Source of the DNA: CANJDH01 sp964443245
GTDB lineage: Bacteria > Pseudomonadota > Gammaproteobacteria > Burkholderiales > JAEUOS01
Reading direction: 5' to 3'
Assembly: GCA_964443245.1 (NCBI GenBank)
Contig: CAYUEG010000002.1
Location: 10,584 to 74,583, forward strand
Length of the DNA: 64,000 nt
Made by a program: the position numbers and the translations under genes. Shown here one piece after another: positions 8,576 through 16,608 of the stretch. The stretch's first letter is position 1, and the number at the start of each line of letters is the position of its first letter. The notes under the pieces are model-generated. The model was not told where the DNA came from, did no database searches, and worked only from the letters and a program-made list of their open reading frames with translations.

Positions 8576-9331
8576 TCAGACCAGGGCGCGACGTGTACGC
8601 TCCAGGTAATTGATGTAGCGCTGGATCAGGCTGACAACCGGCCCGGCGAGGTTGGCGAACTGGCAGCCGTAGTGGTCACGGCTGACACCCTGGGCGTCCT
8701 TGCGCTTGCCGTGGGCATGACGGATTTCCAGGGCGGTGGTGAAGCTGCCGTGGCCCGGCAACTCGACCGTGCAATGTTCGAATATGGCGCCCGGCGTGAA
8801 CGCGGGCGTCATCGGGCCGGCGATGACACCCATACCGCCTACGCTCAGGTCGCCGACCATGAAGTGGGCGGTCGATCCGTCGGCGAGCGTGATCTCGCAG
8901 CGGATCGGGCCGGACTTGGGGGCGTGCACGCGAAAGAAGTTGCGGCGTTGCAGTCGCAGCACGGAATCGGGTACCCGGATGCGCAATACCGGGCGTCCCT
9001 CGAAGGTGGTGGCTTCGGCAATCTGGGCATGAAACTGGATCTTGATCTGATCCACAAAGGAGACGAAGGTCAGGCGCCGCGAACGGACGATGCGCCGGCT
9101 CAGTTCGGCATCTTCCGTCCCGTCAAAAATGAGTTCCTCAAACTCCGGGTTCAGGTGCAGGAGGTTGGTGACCACATAGTCCTCGCCTTGCGCGAAATGC
9201 AGCGTGACCAGCGAACGCCGCTCGATCATCGATTGCAGGATGGCGAGGATTTCGCGCCGCGAATAGGTCTGAAATCCTTCGGTTTCCGCGCTTTCTTCCT
9301 CGGGCGCAGCGGCGACAGGTGATTCGGTCAT
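8576..9331 (-). CDS. ycgR: Flagellar brake protein YcgR (c-di-GMP-binding PilZ protein)
   Basis: YcgR binds cyclic-di-GMP and then acts on the motor (FliG/MotA) to slow rotation. The 251-aa protein has an N-terminal YcgR domain (about residues 22-120) and a C-terminal PilZ domain with both c-di-GMP motifs: RxxxR at residues 130-134 (RNFFR) and DLSVGG at 161-166. The ATG at 9331 overlaps the preceding stop as ATGA and has GAGGAA upstream, which fixes the start. It is the last gene of the fliD-S-T operon, so it is probably made with filament genes. Both ligand motifs are intact. Confidence 0.93.
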   Translation of the reverse strand: MTESPVAAAPEEESAETEGFQTYSRREILAILQSMIERRSLVTLHFAQGEDYVVTNLLHLNPEFEELIFDGTEDAELSRRIVRSRRLTFVSFVDQIKIQFHAQIAEATTFEGRPVLRIRVPDSVLRLQRRNFFRVHAPKSGPIRCEITLADGSTAHFMVGDLSVGGMGVIAGPMTPAFTPGAIFEHCTVELPGHGSFTTALEIRHAHGKRKDAQGVSRDHYGCQFANLAGPVVSLIQRYINYLERTRRALV

Positions 9332-9633
9332 GATGGTTTCCTCGGTGCAGGGTTCGAGATTCCCGTCTCGATGTGATGAACCCACGCCAGCAGTTCGGCA
9401 ATTGCTGCGTACATGGCCGGCGGGATGTGGGCGTCCAGGTCCACCTGCATCAGCAGGCTGACCAGTTCGCGCGATTCGTGTACGGCGACGCCGGCTTCGC
9501 GGGCGCGCCGGATGATCTCGTCGGCGATCAGGCCACTGCCTTTGGCGCTGACCCGGGGTGCCTTGGTGCCGGCGCCGCCATAGGTAAGCGCCACTGCGGC
9601 ATGCTGGGGGGCGGGGGCGAGTTCAGTCATCAT
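9328..9633 (-). CDS. Stand-alone FlhB C-terminal (substrate switch) domain protein
   Basis: A 101-aa protein that matches only the cytosolic autocleavage domain of the FlhB/YscU export gate family: VALTYGGAGTKAPRVSAKGSGLIADEIIRRAREAGV and a VSLLMQVDLDAHIPPAMYAAIAELLAWV segment correspond to the part of FlhB after its NPTH site. It has no membrane segment and no NPTH. Full-length flhB is separate at 24803. Such FlhB-like orphans are known beside flagellar genes; their role in gate switching is uncertain. It overlaps the FliK-like gene by 11 bases and ycgR by 4. Confidence 0.82.
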   Translation of the reverse strand: MMTELAPAPQHAAVALTYGGAGTKAPRVSAKGSGLIADEIIRRAREAGVAVHESRELVSLLMQVDLDAHIPPAMYAAIAELLAWVHHIETGISNPAPRKPS

Positions 9634-10636
9634 GCAACGAGACTTCGGTGGCGACCAGCGTCAATCCGGCGGTGGCAAGGGCTGTCGAGAGCACGCTGGT
9701 GGCGTCACGCAAATGGCGGATCGAGTCCTCCTCGCTTGCCTTCGCATGCAGCCACACGGATGTTGCATGCAACCTGAGGCGCAGGTCGAGCCGGCCCATG
9801 CCGGGCAGCTCAAGCGACAGGGCTGCTTCGCTGGCCTGCACCGGTGCGTCCTGGCTGGCGTGCTGCTGTTGTCCGTTACGGTAAGGATCAAACAAAGTCA
9901 GTTGGGCAACCTGACCGGGCCAGGGGGTCAGTTCGAAACGCGTTTCCCCATGCTCGATGGCGCGAAACTGTTCACGAAACGTCGCTTCAAGGGCGCCGTT
10001 GGCGCGCACCGGCAGTGGCGCCGTGTCCTGGGCAAGCGCTGTGGCCGCAGCCGGGCTGGCATCCTGCCTGACGAGGATGTCCGGTAGCCGGGCCTGCGGT
10101 TCGCGCAGCAGATCCTTTGCCGCAAAACTGCCTGCGGCCCAGCGGCGCAGGTGGGATTCGTAGAAGACGCCGCTGTTGGTGATTGCGCGCGACAACTCCT
10201 GTGCCAGCTGTACCGCGCTGCCGGCGGCACTGGCATGGGTGATCAGCTTGAGAGGCGTGGTCTCCTGCTCGGCCGCCGCCGCGAAGGCACTGAGTACTTT
10301 GGCCTCCCCGCCCAGCCGTACCGTGGCATCGCCGATGCCGGGCGAGGGGGGCATCACCGGAAGGCGCTCTACCCACTTGGCGATCACCTGCTCGCCCGCG
10401 GCACGCGGCATGCTCAGCTGGGCCCGGTAGGTTTGGCCATCGATCTCGATCAGGGCGTCGCCGTTCGCTTTCGATTCCAGCACGTGGCCGTCGAAGACGC
10501 GCGTCGGATAGCGCTGCAACAGCTCCCTTCCCGTCTGCTCATCGATGCGCAGGACGGCCAGAAGGGGCTCCACCCGCCTGGTGGCAGCCTGAACTGCAGC
10601 CGGGATGACGGAGCGAAGCTCGACGACCGGCAGCAT
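9623..10636 (-). CDS. Second FliK-like (hook-length control C-domain) protein
   Basis: A 337-aa protein with a C-terminal FliK-type domain (about residues 265-335: LSLELPGMGRLDLRLRLHATSVWLHAKASEEDSIRHLRDATSVLSTAL), preceded by a region not recognised. It is distinct from the true fliK at 1588-2847. ATG 10636 is used because AAGGATAAAGGG lies directly upstream; the frame stays open 58 codons further but that part is inside fliT. It is 4 bases from fliT and overlaps the FlhB-like gene, suggesting the two products work as a pair. Function is inferred from the domain only. Confidence 0.75.
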   Translation of the reverse strand: MLPVVELRSVIPAAVQAATRRVEPLLAVLRIDEQTGRELLQRYPTRVFDGHVLESKANGDALIEIDGQTYRAQLSMPRAAGEQVIAKWVERLPVMPPSPGIGDATVRLGGEAKVLSAFAAAAEQETTPLKLITHASAAGSAVQLAQELSRAITNSGVFYESHLRRWAAGSFAAKDLLREPQARLPDILVRQDASPAAATALAQDTAPLPVRANGALEATFREQFRAIEHGETRFELTPWPGQVAQLTLFDPYRNGQQQHASQDAPVQASEAALSLELPGMGRLDLRLRLHATSVWLHAKASEEDSIRHLRDATSVLSTALATAGLTLVATEVSLHDD

Positions 10637-10640
10637 CCCT

Positions 10641-10991
10641 TTATCCTTCGCCGGCGCCAACCGCCAGGTACGAGCGGTGCGCCCGATGCCCTTGCCCGGT
10701 GGCCCCCAGCATGCTCTCGAGCGAACGCATCCAGTGCTGCGTGAGGGATCGAATCTGGGCATCGTTGGCCAGCACTTCGCCGAGGGCCTGCAAACGCCGC
10801 TGGTTGTCATCCGGCTGCATCCGCACGCGGCAGTCGGGGTCCAGGCGCGTCAATTCGGACACCAGTTCAGCACACTGCGACTCGGCGGCAATCAGGCCGT
10901 CCCAGTCTTCGGATCGCGCCGCTTCGAGCATGCGCGCGCTGGCGGCGGCGATGCTGTCGTAGTGACGGAGTACTTCGACAGAGTGGGTCAT
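10641..10991 (-). CDS. fliT: Flagellar export chaperone FliT
   Basis: FliT is the FliD chaperone; in enterics it also antagonises FlhDC. The 116-aa helical protein (HYDSIAAASARMLEAARSEDWDGLIAAESQCAELV) resembles FliT in size, helical pattern and position. ATG overlaps the fliS stop as ATGA. Sequence conservation in this family is low, so the call rests largely on context. Confidence 0.8.
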   Translation of the reverse strand: MTHSVEVLRHYDSIAAASARMLEAARSEDWDGLIAAESQCAELVSELTRLDPDCRVRMQPDDNQRRLQALGEVLANDAQIRSLTQHWMRSLESMLGATGQGHRAHRSYLAVGAGEG

Positions 10992-11395
10992 GCCGCACCT
11001 TTTGCCTGGTTCGTGGCCAGTTCCGACCAGGCACTGCGCAATTCGCCCAGCAGCTTGCGCACTTCCTCGATCGGTGCCGCCTCGCGGCTCAGGCTGGCGG
11101 CGAGGAGGCGCCGCGTCATGTAGCCGTACAGATCCCGCAGCTGTGCGCCAATGGCGCCTCCGTTCGGGTCCAGGCTGGCGCTCAGGCCTTCGTCAATGAT
11201 GCGGATCGCACGGGTGAGTTCAGCACTATGGGCGCCGCCGGCATTGGCCTGATGCCGCGTCAAGGCGCAGGTCAGGGCATCGATGGCACCGTCGTACAGC
11301 ATCAGGATCAGGTCGATTGGCCGGGCGGCCGCGACGCCGGTTTCCAGTCCTACCTGACGATAGGCCTGTGTGAAGTTGCGATAGGCACCAAACAT
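10988..11395 (-). CDS. fliS: Flagellin export chaperone FliS
   Basis: FliS binds the C-terminus of flagellin and keeps it unfolded for export. The 135-aa protein has the family signature (YRQVGLETGVAAARPIDLILMLYDGAIDAL) and the usual four-helix length. It lies 69 bases after fliD and is followed by fliT with a 4-base overlap. Confidence 0.95.
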   Translation of the reverse strand: MFGAYRNFTQAYRQVGLETGVAAARPIDLILMLYDGAIDALTCALTRHQANAGGAHSAELTRAIRIIDEGLSASLDPNGGAIGAQLRDLYGYMTRRLLAASLSREAAPIEEVRKLLGELRSAWSELATNQAKGAA

Positions 11396-11464
11396 GGAGT
11401 GGTTTCCGGGTATTGATTGTGATGTGGCTTATAACGGCAGTCTGGCGCTGTGGGTGAGGGTGAA

Positions 11465-13456
11465 TCAGGAAGAAGTTTGCTTCTGCAGGGCAGTCAACTG
11501 CTGGGTCAGGTAGGTGCTGGTACTGTTCATGCTGCTCAGGGTGCGATCCAGGGCGGTGTACTGCTTGCGCAGATTGGCCTCGATCAACGTGAGCCGGTTG
11601 TTGAAACGCGTCTGCTGGGCCTGGATGCCCTGGATCGACTTCTGCCAGCTGTCGGTACGGTTGGCGATGGTGCCGTCGCTTTTCAGGGCGGCACTGACCA
11701 GGGCGGAAATCTGCGTGCCATAGCCTTGCCGGAATTCGAGGTTGCCCAATGCACCCGGGGCGGTGCTGGTGACCTTGACGCGCAGGCCGTTCGAGGCGGT
11801 CAGTTCCTGGCCCAGGCCGCTGGTCGTCAGGCCGCCGATTGAGCCTTGCACATCGGTCCCCGCCTGCGATACGGGAGCGCCGCCGAAGAGATCGGCGGCG
11901 GCATTGCCGGTCGCGTTGGTCACTGCGGAAGCCGATCCATAGGTGGTGGAGGTCAGGCTGAGTGTGCCACCCGACTCGCTGACGCTGACGGCGACCCCGG
12001 CAGCGCGCAATGCCGCCACACCATTGACCTTGGACTGCAATTCGGCGGCCAGGGCGCTGGCGGTATAGGTTCCGGCCGTGAGCTGGATGGTGGCGCCGAT
12101 GCCGTTGACGGACAGGCCAAGCGTGTCATTGATGCCGCTGGCGATGGTCAGGTTGGCAGCAGCGCTGCCGGTCAGGGATCCGCGACTGGCCGCCTGGGTG
12201 ACCGTGACACCATAGGTGCCGGGCTTGCTGGCTTCGGTCGAACCGGCAAAGCTGACCAGTGCATTGCTGGCCGCACCGGTGGTGGCAAACAGCCGCGCCA
12301 CCTGCGCGGCCGGATCCTGCATCACGCGGTCAAACTTGGCGCTGTCGAATCCCAGGCTGCCATCGCGCTGGAATCCGAGGCCGATGTCGCTCAGGGTGCC
12401 CGGATTGTTGGTCAAGCCCGGCAGAGCGGTGGTGAGCGCCGTCTTCATCCTGGCCAGAAGCCCGGCCGCCGCCGAATCCCCGCTCAACGCACCGGCCGCA
12501 CCGGTCTGGGCGTTATAGCCGGTGAAATTCTTGATCATGGTGCCCATGTTGTTGTAGGCCTTGACCAGATCATTGATCGCCGTGCGTGCGGCCGCCGCAT
12601 CCTGCCCGACCGTGACGGTCACCGGGGTGCCCGCGGTGACCTGATTCAGATTCAGCGTGACACCTTCAATCGCTTCCTGAACCTGGTTGGTGGGCCGGGT
12701 AATAGCGAGGCCATCAATGGTGAGCTGGGCATCGAGCGCCGCCGCGCGCTGGGTGAGGTTGGCGCCGGATCCGGATGCTGCCGCCGGGTTGAAGGCGAGC
12801 TGCGACAGGCCGCTGGTGTCGGTGTGGTTGCCGTCATCGTCATTGACCAGAATCCGCAGGCTGTTGGCCGTGCCGGATTCGGCGCTGGACAGCACCAGCC
12901 GATGGCCGCTGCCATCATTCACCAATGAGGCGACGACCCCTCCGTTGGCCGCGTTGATGGCGTCGCGCACGCCTGCCAGAGTATTCTGGCCTGGTCCGAT
13001 CGTGACAGCCAGCGCCGGCTTGGCCGCATTGGCCGAGAAGGTACCGGCGGCGAAGGTGCCGAACTGAATGTTCAGGGTGCCGGAGCCGACCACGGCACCG
13101 GTACTCGGAAATGCCGACGAAGCAAGCTTCTGCGATTGCGCAAGTTGCGCCACCGTGACGCTGTAGCTTCCGCGTGCCGCCCCGGCGGACGCGCTTGCCC
13201 CAACCTTGGTGGCGTCACTTGACGAAGAAGTGACAGCACGGAACAGGTCGACCGATTGCAGTTTCTTGGCGGCATCGCCGACGGCCGAGTAAGCGCCCTT
13301 GATGGCGCCAAAGGCGGAGATCCGGGATTGCAGGACGCTCTGCCGCCGCTGCATTTCGGTCAACGGACGGCTCTCCACCTGCATCAGCTGGGACACCACG
13401 CTGGATACGTCCAGGCCGGAACCGGAGGAGGTGGAGCTGATGCTGCTGGTAGCCAT
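11465..13456 (-). CDS. fliD: Flagellar filament cap protein FliD
   Basis: FliD (HAP2) caps the filament tip and helps flagellin fold. The 663-aa protein has the FliD N-terminal domain (SGLDVSSVVSQLMQVESRPLTEMQRRQSVLQSRISAFGAIKGA) and the C-terminal coiled segment (RFNNRLTLIEANLRKQYTALDRTLSSMNSTSTYLTQQL). The Ala/Gly/Ser/Thr-rich centre is the surface-exposed variable part; it is long compared with the 470-aa enteric protein. ATG 13456 is preferred to a TTG seven codons upstream; neither has a clear ribosome site. Confidence 0.94.
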   Translation of the reverse strand: MATSSISSTSSGSGLDVSSVVSQLMQVESRPLTEMQRRQSVLQSRISAFGAIKGAYSAVGDAAKKLQSVDLFRAVTSSSSDATKVGASASAGAARGSYSVTVAQLAQSQKLASSAFPSTGAVVGSGTLNIQFGTFAAGTFSANAAKPALAVTIGPGQNTLAGVRDAINAANGGVVASLVNDGSGHRLVLSSAESGTANSLRILVNDDDGNHTDTSGLSQLAFNPAAASGSGANLTQRAAALDAQLTIDGLAITRPTNQVQEAIEGVTLNLNQVTAGTPVTVTVGQDAAAARTAINDLVKAYNNMGTMIKNFTGYNAQTGAAGALSGDSAAAGLLARMKTALTTALPGLTNNPGTLSDIGLGFQRDGSLGFDSAKFDRVMQDPAAQVARLFATTGAASNALVSFAGSTEASKPGTYGVTVTQAASRGSLTGSAAANLTIASGINDTLGLSVNGIGATIQLTAGTYTASALAAELQSKVNGVAALRAAGVAVSVSESGGTLSLTSTTYGSASAVTNATGNAAADLFGGAPVSQAGTDVQGSIGGLTTSGLGQELTASNGLRVKVTSTAPGALGNLEFRQGYGTQISALVSAALKSDGTIANRTDSWQKSIQGIQAQQTRFNNRLTLIEANLRKQYTALDRTLSSMNSTSTYLTQQLTALQKQTSS

Positions 13457-13548
13457 GACATTGGCGCGGCCGGACAAGGGCCGCCAGTGCTTTCCGTTGA
13501 TCCGCCTCAGAAATCCGGAGGCGGAGAGTTCAGATCAGAACAACGCAA

Positions 13549-13575
13549 GAAGGCACTCATGGGGAGAGTGCCTTC
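13549..13575 (-). terminator. Hairpin terminator between fliC and fliD
   Basis: Ten-base arms (GAAGGCACTC and GAGTGCCTTC) around a 7-base loop, followed on the minus strand by a moderately T-rich tail (TTGCGTTGTTC). It lies downstream of the stronger hairpin at 13595-13626, so fliC transcripts meet two hairpins before fliD. A further 8-bp inverted repeat (13501-13525) lies in the fliD leader. Confidence 0.55.
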
Positions 13576-13594
13576 CTTCGCATTCTGAGCAAGG

Positions 13595-13626
13595 CCGTGG
13601 GCAGCCGGGTGAGCGGCTGCCCACGG
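13595..13626 (-). terminator. Strong hairpin after fliC
   Basis: A perfect 13-bp GC-rich stem (13595-13607 with 13614-13626) and 6-base loop, starting 6 bases past the fliC stop. No long T-run follows directly, so it may act as an mRNA 3'-end stabiliser for the abundant fliC message, with termination completed at the next hairpin. Confidence 0.6.
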
Positions 13627-13631
13627 ATTGA

Positions 13632-14780
13632 TCAGCCGCGCAGCAGGCTCATGACGTTGTTGGGCGCCTGATTCGCCTGCGCCAGCATTGCCATGCCGGC
13701 CTGTTGCAGGATCTGGTTCTTGGTCATGCTGGCCGTTTCCGCCGCGTAGTCCGTATCCTGGATGCGGCTGCGAGAAGCGCTCAGGTTCTCGGCAGCAGTT
13801 TGCAGGTTCGAGACCGTCGAGGTGAAGCGGTTCTGCAGGGCACCCAGCGTGGCACGCGAGGTGTTGATCTGGCCGAGCGCGCTGTCCACCTGCTTGATCG
13901 CCAGCGTGGCACCGGCAAACGAGGAGATGTCCATCGTGGTGAGGCCTGTCGTGGTGGCGGCTGCCGCCGTCACGCCACCGGCACCGTTGAAGCCGGTGAG
14001 CGCACCGTTGTCCGTACCGGCCAAGGTGATGGTGGCGCCGGAGGTCATGACCAGCTTGTTGGTCGCAACGTCCATGTAGGCATTCACACCGGTGGTGCCG
14101 GCGATCTTGTTGACGGCGTCCACAACCTGCGCTGCACGTTCCTGGCTGGTGCCGACGGCGGTGAGGGCGCCGATGTCGGTGCCGTTGACTGTCAAGCTGC
14201 CGGCAGCAACGACACCCGTGCCGAGGCCGGACACGACGGACGATTGGGTGGAGGCGGACGACACCGAACCCAGGCCGGCGATGGTCGAGTTCTGTACGCC
14301 AGTAACCGAAATGGTCTCGTTGGCGTTGGCGCCGACCTGGAACGCGGCAGAAGTGAAGGAGCCATCAAGCAACTTGATGCCGTTGAACGCGGTTTGCGAG
14401 GCAACGCGATCGATCTCGGATTTCAACTGTGCCACTTCAGATTGCAGGGCAGCACGGTCACTGTTGCTGTTGGTGGCATTGGCCGACTGCACCGCCAGTT
14501 CACGGATGCGCTGCAGGTTGTCGCCCACGGAGGCCATCGCGCCTTCTGCGGTTTGCGACAGCGAGATGGCGTCATTGGCGTTGCGTGCAGCCTGGTTCAG
14601 GCCGCGAATCTGGGAGGTGAAGCGCTCCGAGATGGCCAGGCCGGCGGCGTCATCCTTGGCGCTGTTGATGCGCAGGCCGGAAGAAAGGCGCTGCATGGCG
14701 GTCTGCGACGCTGCCTGCGAGCCGTTGAGGTTGCGCTGCGCATTGAGCGAAGCAATGTTGGTGTTGATAGTTTGGGGCAT
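13632..14780 (-). CDS. fliC: Flagellin
   Basis: The filament subunit. The 382-aa protein has the conserved flagellin N-terminus (MPQTINTNIASLNAQRNLNGSQ, then GLRINSAKDDAAGLAISERF) and C-terminus (SRIQDTDYAAETASMTKNQILQQAGMAMLAQANQAPNNVMSLLRG), with a short Ala/Thr/Val-rich variable centre. AAAGGAG stands 7 bases before the ATG, a very strong ribosome site. Transcription is probably from the sigma-28 promoter at 14934-14961, giving a leader of about 150 bases. It is the only flagellin gene in the window. Confidence 0.98.
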   Translation of the reverse strand: MPQTINTNIASLNAQRNLNGSQAASQTAMQRLSSGLRINSAKDDAAGLAISERFTSQIRGLNQAARNANDAISLSQTAEGAMASVGDNLQRIRELAVQSANATNSNSDRAALQSEVAQLKSEIDRVASQTAFNGIKLLDGSFTSAAFQVGANANETISVTGVQNSTIAGLGSVSSASTQSSVVSGLGTGVVAAGSLTVNGTDIGALTAVGTSQERAAQVVDAVNKIAGTTGVNAYMDVATNKLVMTSGATITLAGTDNGALTGFNGAGGVTAAAATTTGLTTMDISSFAGATLAIKQVDSALGQINTSRATLGALQNRFTSTVSNLQTAAENLSASRSRIQDTDYAAETASMTKNQILQQAGMAMLAQANQAPNNVMSLLRG

Positions 14781-14825
14781 GGTGAATCTCCTTTAAACGG
14801 ATTGAAAGCCAAAGTTAAGTGATGC

Positions 14826-14840
14826 GGACCCAAATGGTCC
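14826..14840 (-). promoter_or_regulatory. Small hairpin in the fliC 5' leader
   Basis: GGACC and GGTCC arms with a 5-base loop inside the roughly 150-base untranslated leader of fliC. The stem is short; it could affect message stability or translation of flagellin, but nothing shows that it does. Confidence 0.3.
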
Positions 14841-14933
14841 AATACTGCTCATTTAGAAAGACCGTCAGGCTCTTCGCCCTTCAGGTCCGCAACTTCGGTT
14901 CGGATCACTGGATTCAAACCGCCGTCAGACCTC

Positions 14934-14961
14934 TTAACGGATTGCTTCTGCATAAACTTTA
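14934..14961 (-). promoter_or_regulatory. Sigma-28 (FliA) promoter of fliC
   Basis: On the minus strand TAAAGTTT (14961-14954) matches the FliA -35 consensus exactly, followed after 12 bases by TCCGTTAA (6 of 8 to GCCGATAA). It is about 155 bases upstream of the fliC ATG. The spacer is one base longer than the enteric norm of 11. Class III control of flagellin by FliA is well established, which supports the site. Confidence 0.8.
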
Positions 14962-15036
14962 GGCACGCCGGATTTGAAGCCTTTCCTTTGTGCCGCCATG
15001 AATATGTATTGACAAGATTAGTGGCGCGTTCTGTGA

Positions 15037-15054
15037 TCTGATCGTCCGATCAGA
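15037..15054. promoter_or_regulatory. Perfect 8+2+8 palindrome between fliC and flhD
   Basis: TCTGATCG - TC - CGATCAGA, a perfect dyad of 18 bases located about 76 bases upstream of the fliC promoter and 450 bases before flhD. No T-run flanks it, so it is more like an operator than a terminator. The binding protein is unknown. Confidence 0.45.
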
Positions 15055-15294
15055 GCGGTTTTCCTGCCCCAATCCTCAATTGGCGTGGTGATTTCGTCGT
15101 CGCTTTCCGGTGCATGCGACTGGTCTTCACGTGTGCGCAGGTGCCCGGTGAAGGTGCACAACGACGTGATTCGCGTGCTGCTTCAGGCGGCCTTGAGGCA
15201 GATCGCGCATCCCGCAAGGTCCAGGCAAATCAGGGGTCTTTCAGTCGAGTGCTGCGGCATTACATGAACCGGGGTAGGTGTTCGGCTTCACGCA

Positions 15295-15313
15295 TGTAGG
15301 AAGTGCGCCTACA
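15295..15313. promoter_or_regulatory. TGTAGG-N7-CCTACA dyad upstream of flhD
   Basis: Perfect 6-base arms with a 7-base centre, 190 bases before the flhD ATG. The spacing and bases loosely recall inverted heptads bound by NarL-family regulators such as BvgA or RcsB, the latter a known flhDC repressor in enterics. That is only a resemblance. Confidence 0.35.
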
Positions 15314-15504
15314 ACGCAAGGGCGGTGTTGCCTAGCTTGCGCAGTTGCTCCGCTGACAGGGGAACCGAGCCGGTTTCGTAGCCATCAGCACGTGCTGTAT
15401 TGGACATGCTTCCCATCCATATTCGGATGTTCGCGAACCGGGCTTCGGCCGAAGATTCGGTCACTGGCACACAGCCAGTTTCACAAACATAACGGAGGCC
15501 TCAC

Positions 15505-15825
15505 ATGAATACTAAAGACCTGACTGAAGAAATTCGCGACGCCAACCTTTCCTACCTGATGTTGGCTCAGCACCTGATTCGCCATGATCGCGCCGAGGCG
15601 CTGCTGCGCCTGGGCCTGTCGGAGGCGGTGGCCGATATCGTGGAGGCGCTTTCGCCCGCACAGATTCTCAAGGTGGCCGCGTCCAGCATGCTGATGTGCC
15701 GTTTCCGCTTTGACGACAGCGTAGTGTGGAATCTGCTGCTGTCGCACTCCAAGGAAGAGCGTGCCTCGGACCGCATGCATGCCGCCATCCTGATGGCCGG
15801 CCGTTCCGCCGAGGTGGCAGCATGA
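15505..15825 (+). CDS. flhD: Flagellar master regulator subunit FlhD
   Basis: FlhD with FlhC forms the FlhD4C2 activator of class II flagellar promoters. The 106-aa protein has the FlhD signature (DANLSYLMLAQHLIRHDRAEALLRLGLS, MCRFRFDDSVVWNLLLSHSKE). Cys at MLMC is the usual inter-subunit position. GGAGG is 7 bases before the ATG. The last bases form an ATGA overlap with flhC. Confidence 0.97.
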   Translation: MNTKDLTEEIRDANLSYLMLAQHLIRHDRAEALLRLGLSEAVADIVEALSPAQILKVAASSMLMCRFRFDDSVVWNLLLSHSKEERASDRMHAAILMAGRSAEVAA

Positions 15826-16388
15826 AGCGCGCGAAAACGGTATTGGGCGAAGTGCGCGAGATCCGCCTCGCCAGCGAACTGATCGACCTGGGCGCCCGTC
15901 TGCAGGTGCTCGAGTCCGAGACCACCTTGTCCCGCGAGCGCCTGCTCAAGCTCTACAAGGAGATCCGCCACAAGTCGCCCCCGAAAGGCATGCTGCCGTT
16001 CTCGACAGACTGGTTCATGACCTGGCAGCCGAATGTGCATGCCTCCCTGTACATGAATCTGTATCAGTCCCTGATTACCAGCTCCGAGCTGGATGAGGTG
16101 GACGCGATGATCCGTGCCTATCGTCTCTATCGAGAGCACGTTACCGAAATGGGAATGCCGGAAGTGCTTTCCATCACCCGGGCCTGGCGGCTCCTGAAAT
16201 TCTTCGATGCCGGCATGATCACGCTGACCCCCTGCACCGAATGTGGTGGCCACTTCGTGATCCACACCTACGAACTGACCGAAGACTACGTGTGCGGTCT
16301 GTGCAACATGCCTTCACGTGCCGGCAAGACACGTGTGGCCAGCCTTCACGACGCCCATCCGGCGGAACTGGAGACGGTCGATGCCTGA
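15822..16388 (+). CDS. flhC: Flagellar master regulator subunit FlhC
   Basis: FlhC is the DNA-binding, zinc-holding partner of FlhD. The 188-aa protein shows the family core (AELIDLGARLQVLESETTLSRERLLKLYKEI-type) and the zinc ligands CTECGGHF and CGLCNM near residues 140-165. The ATG overlaps the flhD stop (ATGA), which fixes the start; an upstream open frame lies inside flhD. Confidence 0.97.
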   Translation: MKRAKTVLGEVREIRLASELIDLGARLQVLESETTLSRERLLKLYKEIRHKSPPKGMLPFSTDWFMTWQPNVHASLYMNLYQSLITSSELDEVDAMIRAYRLYREHVTEMGMPEVLSITRAWRLLKFFDAGMITLTPCTECGGHFVIHTYELTEDYVCGLCNMPSRAGKTRVASLHDAHPAELETVDA

Positions 16389-16402
16389 TCGTCGGGAGAC
16401 AC

Positions 16403-16435
16403 CTGGCAGCCGCCCCACGCGAGGCAGGCTGCCAG
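16403..16435 (+). terminator. Hairpin after flhC
   Basis: CTGGCAGCC and GGCTGCCAG (9 bp perfect) extended inward by GCC/GGC with one bulged base, starting 15 bases after the flhC stop. No T-run follows. It could attenuate or stabilise the flhDC message before motA. Confidence 0.45.
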
Positions 16436-16608
16436 TGGAGACCGATGCGACGGCGCGACCCGAGGCCGAATCAGGGACGGAATCATGCTGCTTTTCCGGC
16501 GATAGGGGAGATTTGCCGGTTGATAACCTTCGTATGGCTCAAATCAAACGGATCGGATCGGCGCCTGCCGGCCGGCCTGGACTCACCAGCTTCCCATAGG
16601 GTTGGCGC

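Larger units (their letters stand above)
14781..15504. other. fliC-flhD divergent regulatory region
   Basis: A 724-base stretch with no convincing gene; short open frames in it lack good codon use and ribosome sites. From left to right it holds the fliC leader with a small hairpin (14826-14840), the sigma-28 promoter of fliC (14934-14961), an 8+2+8 palindrome (15037-15054), a TGTAGG/CCTACA dyad (15295-15313) and the flhD leader. flhD translation is set by GGAGG seven bases before its ATG. The flhDC promoter itself was not identified with confidence. Confidence 0.7.

Noticed and set aside
15085..15299. Short plus-strand open frames of about 60 codons upstream of flhD
   Set aside because: No ribosome site, irregular amino-acid composition, and they overlap each other in different frames. 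They are more likely leader sequence.
16389..16608. Sigma-28 promoter for motA
   Set aside because: GGCGATAG and GTTGATAA resemble -10 boxes, but no -35 box sits at the right spacing for either.
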